A stretch of DNA of 14,101 bases from NCBI GenBank assembly GCA_023267115.1, contig JAHFNV010000010.1, forward strand, positions 1-14,101. Reading direction: 5' to 3'. Origin of the DNA: Candidatus Nomurabacteria bacterium. Lineage in GTDB: Bacteria; Patescibacteriota; Minisyncoccia; Phycocordibacterales; UBA9973. Numbering within the stretch: the first letter of the stretch is position 1; each line of letters starts with the position of its first letter. Both the position numbers and the translations under genes were made by a program. Positions 1-5,971 of this stretch are shown here, piece by piece. The notes beneath the pieces are model-generated. The model did not search any database. It saw only the letters and a program-made list of their open reading frames with translations, and was not told where the DNA came from.

Positions 1-117
1 ACTCTCGGTGGAGAAATCAAACTTCGCGATAAGTTGGAACTCGGTAAAAATTACAATTTCCAAATAACTCTTTTTGAACCTAAAGAACACAAAATGACTT
101 TGGTGCATTTGGAATAG
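1..117 (+). CDS. C-terminal end of an unidentified protein (partial)
   Basis: The frame is open from base 1 and ends with TAG at 115-117. It gives 38 residues, starting TLGGEIKLRDKLELGKNY and ending TLVHLE. The alternating hydrophobic and charged residues suggest a beta-rich terminal domain, but I do not recognise the family. The gene runs in from outside the window and converges on the minus-strand gene that ends at 158. Codon use looks ordinary, and the frame runs cleanly to a stop just before an intergenic hairpin, which supports it being real. The fragment is too short for a functional call. Confidence 0.5.
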   Translation, partial: TLGGEIKLRDKLELGKNYNFQITLFEPKEHKMTLVHLE

Positions 118-145
118 AAAAAATGTCAAAGAGTCTCTTTGACAT
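118..145 (-). terminator. Rho-independent terminator of the 158-1828 gene
   Basis: A perfect 11-bp inverted repeat around a single central base lies at 123-145 (arms ATGTCAAAGAG and CTCTTTGACAT). Read on the minus strand it is followed directly by a run of six T (123 to 118), the layout of an intrinsic terminator. It lies 13 bases past the stop codon of the minus-strand gene. The plus-strand side has no adjacent T run, so it serves mainly the minus strand. Confidence 0.75.
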
Positions 146-157
146 ATGACATGGAGA

Positions 158-1828
158 TTATTTTTTTAGTTTTTTAGCCTTCTTCTTCAGATATTTTTTG
201 CGTTCGGTCTTAGTCATGCCTTGTAGCATAGCAGTCTCCTTAGCAACTTTTTTCTTTCTATCATATAATTTTTTCAATCCATAAGTAACTCCTCCTAGAG
301 CTGTCACTGCTCCAGCGCCAACTGCAACGTCGCCCCAGGGAAATTGTTTAGGTAATTGATTCTGGGTTTCCACTAATGGGATATTTGGCAGATCAACCGG
401 AATGGGCCTACCTTGGTAAGCAAAATAAGCTGCGGAAAAATCCTGCGCATAATTTTTTTTGTGAACTTCCATGGCCTTGTCCGCCAATGTTTCAAATAAA
501 TGCGGATTGCTAAATAAATTAGGCAAGTTTAAAATAATTTGGTTATCCACGGACACTGGTGATTTTGAATCAATGGTTATGGCGTAGTTAGATGGATTCC
601 CCTTAATGATATTTATAAAACGGTCAATGCACCAATTTGCAGCTGTGTCGTGAGCAAAATCCTGTTGCACTCCTGACGCTAAATACCCAAGATGCCCCAT
701 TAATGCGTTTTCTTTAAATTTCGAAAGTTTGTACTCGGTTAACATAGCGTCTATTTCGTCGTGAGTCTTAGAATTAGCTTCGTGAATAGAATATTCTTTA
801 TCTTCTGAGACCGTAGGAGGCTTAGTGATTGCAAATTCCTGTAACTTTTTATAATGATATAAGTGACCGGTTTCATGAGACAATAAAGTATCTCTCCGAA
901 CCATCAGGCGCTCTTTTGGATAGTGGTTAAGAATTTTTTTGGCTGCCATTGTAGCGGCCATCTGCCTTTGGTCGACGCTGGATGCGACTGTCTTAAGATA
1001 TTGGCTTTCATTAAGATTTGAAAAAGCATTTTCAAGCTGGCTAAGAGAATCCTTGTCTTTTTGCTCTTCTGTTTTATCCGGATCAGTAAAGAAAATATTT
1101 TGAAAATTTGTGCGAGATTGCCAACGAGGGTCAAAACTTTCATAAGCCTCTTGACGTGTGCCTAAATCGAGAGGAATAATAGAGAATACATCGCGTTTTA
1201 TTTCTTCACCCCATACAGAAACAAACTCGCTTTGCTTATCCATAATTTTGTGAAAACTAACCAAACAGGTAAGGTTCAGCGCGCCTTTTTGGTCTGAATA
1301 TGTGAGCGTGAATGGATGAACAAAAATTCCGTACTGTGCAAGATAATCAGGAAGCTCGTAAGCTAAAGCGTAATTTACATCCTGCCGGGAATAGCTACCT
1401 TTAAAATTAAACTTGTCCTTAAATAAATTCCAAAATTCAACTGGCACGGTGTCTAGTTGGGCTGGCTTAAAACCGAAAGTCTCAATCTTGGTGCCGGATC
1501 CTGCTCTGCCTCTAATAGGTAAAGCTAAGGCAAGGCCATTTTGAAGTTCAATGGTTTTTTTTATAAAATCCCTCACTTCCTCGGTAAGTGGCTTGGGTTG
1601 AGCTGGAAAATCAATTTTATTAATAACTATTTCCGTAAAATAAGGATCATACTCCAATCTTTGGCGCTTGAGTTCCTGCGCATTCTGAACTCCTATATTT
1701 TTTTCTTGTCCCTGCGCTCCGGTCATTTGCTCGCCCACCAAAAGTCCACCAGCCACACCTGTGGCCGTTTTTAAAAACTCTCTTCTATAGCCTTTACTCT
1801 GTCCTGAACTAAAAGATTCTTTTGCCAT
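158..1828 (-). CDS. Putative Tat-exported, membrane-anchored HEXXH metalloprotease-like protein
   Basis: The protein has 556 residues. The N-terminus carries a twin-arginine-type signal: RREFLK at 15-20 followed by a hydrophobic stretch at about 21-32. A single HEXXH motif (HETGH, 318-322) matches the zinc site of zincin metallopeptidases. A helix with E358 and E365 downstream could supply the third ligand of a gluzincin. Near the C-terminus a glycine- and alanine-rich hydrophobic segment (about 500-517) precedes a strongly basic tail rich in Lys, which looks like a stop-transfer anchor with a cytoplasmic tail. From this I infer an extracytoplasmic, doubly targeted surface protein, but I cannot assign a named family or substrate. 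The ATG at 1828 sits 6 bases after a TATAAT box, fixing the start. The gene has its own promoter and terminator, so it is probably monocistronic. Catalytic activity is inferred from the motif only. Confidence 0.7.
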   Translation of the reverse strand: MAKESFSSGQSKGYRREFLKTATGVAGGLLVGEQMTGAQGQEKNIGVQNAQELKRQRLEYDPYFTEIVINKIDFPAQPKPLTEEVRDFIKKTIELQNGLALALPIRGRAGSGTKIETFGFKPAQLDTVPVEFWNLFKDKFNFKGSYSRQDVNYALAYELPDYLAQYGIFVHPFTLTYSDQKGALNLTCLVSFHKIMDKQSEFVSVWGEEIKRDVFSIIPLDLGTRQEAYESFDPRWQSRTNFQNIFFTDPDKTEEQKDKDSLSQLENAFSNLNESQYLKTVASSVDQRQMAATMAAKKILNHYPKERLMVRRDTLLSHETGHLYHYKKLQEFAITKPPTVSEDKEYSIHEANSKTHDEIDAMLTEYKLSKFKENALMGHLGYLASGVQQDFAHDTAANWCIDRFINIIKGNPSNYAITIDSKSPVSVDNQIILNLPNLFSNPHLFETLADKAMEVHKKNYAQDFSAAYFAYQGRPIPVDLPNIPLVETQNQLPKQFPWGDVAVGAGAVTALGGVTYGLKKLYDRKKKVAKETAMLQGMTKTERKKYLKKKAKKLKK

Positions 1829-1834
1829 AAAAGA

Positions 1835-1843
1835 ATTATAACA
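1835..1843 (-). promoter_or_regulatory. Extended -10 promoter of the HEXXH surface-protein gene
   Basis: The minus strand reads TGT-TATAAT (1843 to 1835), a perfect -10 hexamer with a TGn extension. Six bases (TTCTTT-like, 1834-1829) separate it from the ATG at 1828, so transcription should begin at or next to the A of the start codon. No convincing -35 box and no Shine-Dalgarno are visible. Confidence 0.7.
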
Positions 1844-1895
1844 AAAAGATCACCAAATCAAAATAAAGCATATAGCTGAATTTTTGATTTCTGTA

Positions 1896-2480
1896 TTAGC
1901 TATTAGAGTTTACTCCCAGATCTTCTGGACCAATCATATTCATGATAGACATCACTTGCTTGGCATAATTGGGAACAATGGAAGGCGGATTGTAGGCGCG
2001 CAAGATCTGCTTGATAGTTTTGTCAGCATAGTGTGTGGCCGTATTAGGATTGTTGCCACCCAGATTTTTAGCCACGGTTTCAATCGCCTCGATATCAGAT
2101 TTAAAACTGATTTTACAGGAACCCCAACCGAAAAAGTTATGAGAGACTCTAGTACAATCATTTTTACCTCCGGTTGATTCTCGAACAGCGATAGCCGGCA
2201 ACAGACGCCAGTCAATGTTGTTCTTGTCTGCCTCAATAGCCATTTTCATACCCATACCTTCAAGTGGCATATTGCGTAAGCTAAAATAGGCGTTTATAGC
2301 TTCCGCCTGTATTTTTAGGGTTTTGGCCTGTATATTAGCCTCGGAATCAATAGCTTGGTTAAAAGTTAAAGAGACCTCGGCAGTATTAAATTTTTGTGAT
2401 AATACAGTTTGGGAAGGCATTATTGTTATCATCGGCAAAAGGATCAATGACTCCACAAACCGTAATTTTTGATTTTTCAT
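1896..2480 (-). CDS. Exported glucosaminidase-like cell-wall hydrolase
   Basis: With the ATG at 2480 the protein has 194 residues. An N-terminal signal-like segment (MKNQKLRF then a hydrophobic stretch to about residue 28) suggests export. The C-terminal half resembles the small lysozyme-like/endo-beta-N-acetylglucosaminidase fold found in wall hydrolases: a DWRLLPAIAVRESTGG segment whose glutamate (E101) is the likely general acid, then NFFGWGSC, and a C-terminal YADKTIKQILRAYNPP helix typical of such domains. A longer reading from GTG at 2543 is possible, but that start lies inside a terminator hairpin (2515-2557) and puts non-signal residues first, so I prefer 2480. The ribosome site is poor. 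It follows murC on the same strand, fitting a peptidoglycan-remodelling role. Substrate is inferred from family resemblance. Confidence 0.65.
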   Translation of the reverse strand: MKNQKLRFVESLILLPMITIMPSQTVLSQKFNTAEVSLTFNQAIDSEANIQAKTLKIQAEAINAYFSLRNMPLEGMGMKMAIEADKNNIDWRLLPAIAVRESTGGKNDCTRVSHNFFGWGSCKISFKSDIEAIETVAKNLGGNNPNTATHYADKTIKQILRAYNPPSIVPNYAKQVMSIMNMIGPEDLGVNSNS

Positions 2481-2514
2481 ATAGAGCGGCTGTGTCCTGT
2501 GCCCGCCTGAAACT

Positions 2515-2557
2515 AAAAAACCCTTATCTAACAAGGCTTCCACCTTATATGAAGGGT
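2515..2557 (-). terminator. Terminator or attenuator after murC
   Basis: On the minus strand ACCCTT (2557-2552) pairs with AAGGGT (2525-2520). Between them lies a second small hairpin (AAGG with CCTT), and a T run follows at 2520-2515. It starts 13 bases past the murC stop. The next gene begins only 35 bases later with no clear promoter, so partial read-through (attenuation) is an alternative to full termination. Confidence 0.65.
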
Positions 2558-2569
2558 CTTATATAGATA

Positions 2570-3859
2570 CTAGCATGAAAACACTTTATCGGCAACCTTA
2601 TAAGCTTCACCTGCCCCCATCGTTACAAAAACATCATTTTTACCAAGATTTAACCCCTTTACAAAATTTTCGGCTGATTGAAAATTGGGAAAAGCTTGGG
2701 TCTCGGTTCCTGTCTCCAAAATAGCTTGCGCCAACTTCTCGCTCGAAACACTGGGGTCTTTATTTTCTCTGGCAAAATAAATGGGGAGCAAGAGCACTCG
2801 ATCAGCCTGTTTGAAACTCTTGGCAAAATCATCAAAGAGCGCTTTGGTCCGACTGTAGAGGTGTGGCTGGAAAATTATGGTGATTTTTTTAGGCGAAGGA
2901 TACAACTCACGCAAAGCTTGCAAGCTGGCTTTTATTTCTGTCGGATGATGGGCGTAATCGTCATAAATTATTACTCCTTCCTTAGTTTCTGCTCTTTTCT
3001 CTAAACGACGCCAAGTGCCGGAAAAACCGGCTAAAGATTTTTGAATAATTTCCTCTGGAATATTTAATTTCTCTGCTACGGCATAGGCCGCGGCTGCATT
3101 AGCTCTATTGTGCTCTCCAGGTACGGATAATTTTGGAACCACCGCATGCTGCGGGGCCCCGCCAGAGGCGGTGGCTTTTTTAAAATATTTTGAATAATCC
3201 GTAATCGTATTTTTACTCTGTAAAAGAAATTTAGCAAAAGCATTCTGGATATCTGCCAAATTTTTATAATAATCTAAATGGTCGGCTTCGATATTGGTGA
3301 CAACAGCGATATAAGGATAGAAGTTTAAAAAATGACGATTATATTCATCTGCCTCTACTACCAGCCATTTACTTTTACCCGAGCGGAAATTGCTTTGAAA
3401 TTTTTTCACAAAAGAACCGACAATGACTGTCGGGTCTAGTCCTGCGTCCACAAGAATCTCGGCTATCATAGCCGTGGTAGTAGTTTTGCCATGCGTGCCA
3501 GCCACGGCAATCACTTTGTATTCTTTGGCAAAAATTCCTAGCGTTTCAAAATAACTCAAAACGGGTTTGCCGGTTTCTCTGGCTTGTGCAATAATTTCTG
3601 GACCACGATGGATCCAAGCATCGCTAAAAACATACAAATCCGCCCCCTCTTTCGCTAAAGCTTCAGCGGGCAAGTTCGGTAGAAGAAATATTTTTACTCC
3701 GGCGGAACGCAGTGGGTCCAAAGTCTTCGGGCTTTCTTCGTCATTCACACCTGATACTTCCATACCACGAGAAATGGCCATTTTGGCCAAGGCTGAAATC
3801 CCAATTCCGCCGATGCCGATAAAGAAAACTTTTTTGATTTTGGATAGGTCTAAATCCAC
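2570..3859 (-). CDS. murC: UDP-N-acetylmuramate--L-alanine ligase (MurC)
   Basis: MurC joins L-Ala to UDP-MurNAc with ATP in the cytoplasm, the first peptide step of peptidoglycan synthesis. With GTG at 3859 as start it has 429 residues. Visible motifs in order are: Rossmann-type IGIGGIGISALA (14-25), ATP P-loop AGTHGKTTTT (120-129), EADEYN (169-174), NIEADHLDYY (189-198), PGEHNRANAAAA (247-258), YDDYAHHPTEIKA (299-311), QPHLYSRT (331-338), and GAGE near the end. The stretch between the central-domain helix AFAKFLLQSKN and PGEHN is only about 30 residues, against roughly 80 in the E. coli enzyme, and a GC-rich palindrome lies there. An upstream ATG (3880) would add MCYIFII, but it overlaps the -10 box at 3869-3877, so GTG is preferred. 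It is divergent from murI. Confidence 0.93.
   Translation of the reverse strand: MDLDLSKIKKVFFIGIGGIGISALAKMAISRGMEVSGVNDEESPKTLDPLRSAGVKIFLLPNLPAEALAKEGADLYVFSDAWIHRGPEIIAQARETGKPVLSYFETLGIFAKEYKVIAVAGTHGKTTTTAMIAEILVDAGLDPTVIVGSFVKKFQSNFRSGKSKWLVVEADEYNRHFLNFYPYIAVVTNIEADHLDYYKNLADIQNAFAKFLLQSKNTITDYSKYFKKATASGGAPQHAVVPKLSVPGEHNRANAAAAYAVAEKLNIPEEIIQKSLAGFSGTWRRLEKRAETKEGVIIYDDYAHHPTEIKASLQALRELYPSPKKITIIFQPHLYSRTKALFDDFAKSFKQADRVLLLPIYFARENKDPSVSSEKLAQAILETGTETQAFPNFQSAENFVKGLNLGKNDVFVTMGAGEAYKVADKVFSC
3139..3174. repeat. GC-rich 36-bp palindrome inside murC
   Basis: Outer arms CCACCGC (3139-3145) and GCGGTGG (3168-3174) enclose a perfect 12-bp palindrome GCGGGGCCCCGC (3151-3162), with two unmatched 5-base spacers. 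The whole is nearly all G and C within AT-rich DNA. It encodes residues ATASGGAPQHAVV in frame, at a place where MurC is otherwise shortened. Confidence 0.8.
3653..3668. repeat. Imperfect palindrome inside murC encoding PAEALAKE
   Basis: The sequence CGCTAAAG-CTTCAGCG has 7 of 8 matching positions per arm around a HindIII-like AAGCTT centre. It encodes the peptide LPAEALAKEG in murC, between the N-terminal Rossmann strands, where typical MurC proteins have a shorter loop. It looks like a small inserted element rather than conserved MurC sequence. Confidence 0.45.
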
Positions 3860-3868
3860 GATAATGAA

Positions 3869-3877
3869 AATATAGCA
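3869..3877 (-). promoter_or_regulatory. Extended -10 promoter of murC
   Basis: The minus strand reads TGC-TATATT (3877 to 3869). The GTG start of murC lies 9 bases beyond, so the expected transcript has no leader or only about 3 bases. No clear -35 box. Confidence 0.6.
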
Positions 3878-3896
3878 CAAATCTTTAGTTGTGCTA
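3873..3896. promoter_or_regulatory. Inverted repeat between the divergent murC and murI promoters
   Basis: TAGCACAA (3873-3880) and TTGTGCTA (3889-3896) form a perfect 8-bp inverted repeat with an 8-base centre. Each arm contains the TGC extension and first bases of the -10 box for one direction. It may be an operator coordinating both genes or simply two facing copies of the same promoter motif. Confidence 0.55.
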
Positions 3897-3900
3897 AGAT
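3892..3900 (+). promoter_or_regulatory. Extended -10 promoter of murI
   Basis: TGC-TAAGAT at 3892-3900 is followed by exactly six bases (AGAAAA) and the murI ATG at 3907. This predicts a leaderless transcript. No Shine-Dalgarno is present. Confidence 0.65.
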
Positions 3901-3906
3901 AGAAAA

Positions 3907-4701
3907 ATGAAAATTGGAATTTTTGATTCTGGCCTTGGGGGACTGATCATTCTTAAAGCAGTAAGAAAATTGATGCCAGAATATGATTATGTTTATTTGG
4001 GTGATACTAAAAGAGTACCTTACGGCAATAAATCACCTCAAGCAATTTTCAAACTTACTAAAAAAGCAGTTAACTACCTTTTCCGCAAAGAGAATTGTGC
4101 TATTGTCTTGATTGCTTGCAATACCGCTTCTGCCAGAGCTTTGCGAAAAATACAGCAAGAATATTTGCCAAAAAATTTCCCGAACAGAAAAGTGCTTGGA
4201 GTTCTAATTCCTGCCGCGGAGATGGCTTGTGTTTATGACAGTGTCGGTATTTTAGCGACAGTTGGCACAGTAGCTTCAAAAACTTTCCCAATAGAAATAA
4301 AAAAACTAAATAATCAGGCAAAAGTATTTCAAAATGCGGCGCCAAGACTTGTGCCACTGATCGAAGAAGGAAAAAATGAGTTGGCCCTGCTTTGGCTGTT
4401 AAAATATTTGAAACCTCTCCTGCAAAAGAAAATAAGAGCTTTGATTTTGGGCTGTACTCATTATCCGATATTGAAGCGAGAAATTAAAAAAATTCTGCCT
4501 AAAAATGTGAAAATTATTTCACAAGAAGAAATAGTGCCGAGAAAATTCAAAGAATATCTCGCTCGACATCCAGAAATCACCAAGCAAATTTCTAAAAAGA
4601 AAGATTTGAGGATTGTGATAACAGAGGAAACATCAAACTTAAAAGTATTAATCAGGAAATGGTTCGGCTCGGCTATTTCAATCGTTTTATTATCTTCATA
4701 A
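3907..4701 (+). CDS. murI: Glutamate racemase (MurI)
   Basis: MurI interconverts L- and D-glutamate without a cofactor, supplying D-Glu for MurD. The 264 residues match the usual length. The two catalytic cysteines are in their conserved settings: C71 in ACNTASA and C183 in GCTHYP, with H185 beside it. The substrate-pocket motif FDSGLGG (6-12) and PYGNKS (38-43) are also intact. It is the only complete plus-strand gene here and is divergent from murC. Its last 29 bases overlap the 3' end of murD on the opposite strand, so the two transcripts would be complementary there. The start is well supported by the MKIGIFDSG opening and the promoter 6 bases upstream. Confidence 0.95.
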   Translation: MKIGIFDSGLGGLIILKAVRKLMPEYDYVYLGDTKRVPYGNKSPQAIFKLTKKAVNYLFRKENCAIVLIACNTASARALRKIQQEYLPKNFPNRKVLGVLIPAAEMACVYDSVGILATVGTVASKTFPIEIKKLNNQAKVFQNAAPRLVPLIEEGKNELALLWLLKYLKPLLQKKIRALILGCTHYPILKREIKKILPKNVKIISQEEIVPRKFKEYLARHPEITKQISKKKDLRIVITEETSNLKVLIRKWFGSAISIVLLSS

Positions 4702-5971
4702 ACTGATCCCCTCGATCATATTCATTATGAAACATATTAAAAGAAGCAAAACCGGGACTAAAAAGTATCACCTCTCCCACTTTTGCGGCTTTGATAGCTT
4801 TGATCACTGCTTCTTTTAGATTTAAAGTTTTTTCTAATTTTATTTTTTTACTATTTATTTTATCACTGCCCGAGCCAGGAGTTAGAAAAACTTTCTTAGT
4901 TTTAGTCAGTAAAATTTTTTCCAGATTATTTACTTTTAGCCCTTTATCCATACCACCCATTATTAAGATTACTTTTTGAGAAAACGAATGAAGCGCGGCA
5001 ATCACCGCATCCGGAGTGGTTGAGTTTGTATCGTTATAAATGCTTATACCGCGCACATTTTTTACCATTTCGAGCCGCCCGGCCAACGTTCTAAATGACT
5101 GAACTGATTTCTGGATGATCTTTTCTGGAACCTTCAATACTCTAGCTGTTGCCACCGCGCAAGCAATATTTTCCAGATTATGTGGACCTGGCAGACTGAC
5201 CTGCCAGGTCGACACTTCCTTGATAGTTGCATTTATTATTTTTGCTTTGGCATTTTTAACTCTGTTTTTCATTGTTGGTCCCAAAATCAAGAAATCTTTT
5301 TTATTCTGAAATTTATAAATATTGGATTTATCAAGAAAATATTTTTTTAGATCATTTTTATAATAATTCAAGTGGTCGGAAAGAAAATTGGTAAAAATAG
5401 CAACATGCGGCGAAATTCTACTCTCACCAAAACCTTGCAGTTGCCAAGAATCCAGTTCAAAAACAATCATATCAACACGCTTGGCCTGTTTCAATAATTG
5501 CAAATTAGAAACACCACGCACATTCCCGCCTAATATCACTTTTTTGCCAGCAGATTGTAGAATATGCGCAATAAGATGAGTGACGGTAGATTTTCCTCGG
5601 GTGCCAGTAATCCCTATCATTGACAAATCTGAAAGTTTAGCAAAAAGTGCCGCGCTCATTTCAACTGGAATTTTATTCTTTTTTGCTTCTTTAATATATA
5701 TAGAATCGAGAGGCACCCCAGCTGCCTTCAGAATCATGTCGCGATTTCTAAAATCTTTTAATCGATGCTTGCCTAAAACATACTTAATATTTTTGAATTT
5801 TTTAAGTTTTTTCAGAGATTCTTTGAGCTCGGCCATACTTTTTAGGTCAGTGACAATCAACTGGGCTCCAGACTCTGCCAAGGCAGCTACGTCGCCCACT
5901 CCGCGCCCTAAGATTCCAAGCCCCATAACGGTTATTTTTTTGCCTTTGAATATTTTTTTAAATTTCTTCAT
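4673..5971 (-). CDS. murD: UDP-N-acetylmuramoyl-L-alanine--D-glutamate ligase (MurD)
   Basis: MurD adds D-Glu to UDP-MurNAc-L-Ala. From ATG 5971 it has 432 residues. An N-terminal Rossmann motif VMGLGILGRG (about 15-24) is followed by the P-loop GITGTRGKST (120-129), where R replaces the usual Asn, then a FTNFLSDHLNYY segment, LPGPHNLEN, IYNDTNSTTPDA, and GGMDKGL, a MurD hallmark. The C-terminal SPGFASFNMFHNEYDRGDQF matches the D-Glu-binding end of MurD. A longer ORF begins at 6040 but would overlap murE by 83 bases. The 5971 start overlaps murE by 14 bases and has GGAGGAG upstream (5985-5991), although 13 bases away. It is co-transcribed with murE and presumably uses the D-Glu made by the convergent murI gene. 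Confidence 0.93.
   Translation of the reverse strand: MKKFKKIFKGKKITVMGLGILGRGVGDVAALAESGAQLIVTDLKSMAELKESLKKLKKFKNIKYVLGKHRLKDFRNRDMILKAAGVPLDSIYIKEAKKNKIPVEMSAALFAKLSDLSMIGITGTRGKSTVTHLIAHILQSAGKKVILGGNVRGVSNLQLLKQAKRVDMIVFELDSWQLQGFGESRISPHVAIFTNFLSDHLNYYKNDLKKYFLDKSNIYKFQNKKDFLILGPTMKNRVKNAKAKIINATIKEVSTWQVSLPGPHNLENIACAVATARVLKVPEKIIQKSVQSFRTLAGRLEMVKNVRGISIYNDTNSTTPDAVIAALHSFSQKVILIMGGMDKGLKVNNLEKILLTKTKKVFLTPGSGSDKINSKKIKLEKTLNLKEAVIKAIKAAKVGEVILFSPGFASFNMFHNEYDRGDQFMKIIKRLK
5185..5210. repeat. Inverted repeat inside murD
   Basis: GACCTGGCA (5185-5193) and TGCCAGGTC (5202-5210) are perfect 9-bp arms around an 8-base loop. The right part also contains a self-contained 13-base palindrome, GACCTG-C-CAGGTC (5198-5210). 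It encodes STWQVSLPGP, of which LPGP is conserved in MurD while STWQ is not. This suggests a small inserted palindrome next to a conserved motif. Confidence 0.5.

Noticed and set aside
1884..2177. Plus-strand ORF opposite the glucosaminidase-like gene
   Set aside because: No family resemblance and no promoter or ribosome site; it is a shadow of the minus-strand gene, as are the other plus-strand frames within murC, murD, murE and secA.
2481..2543. GTG start at 2543 for the glucosaminidase-like protein
   Set aside because: It lies inside the terminator hairpin after murC and puts non-signal residues ahead of a good signal peptide starting at 2480.
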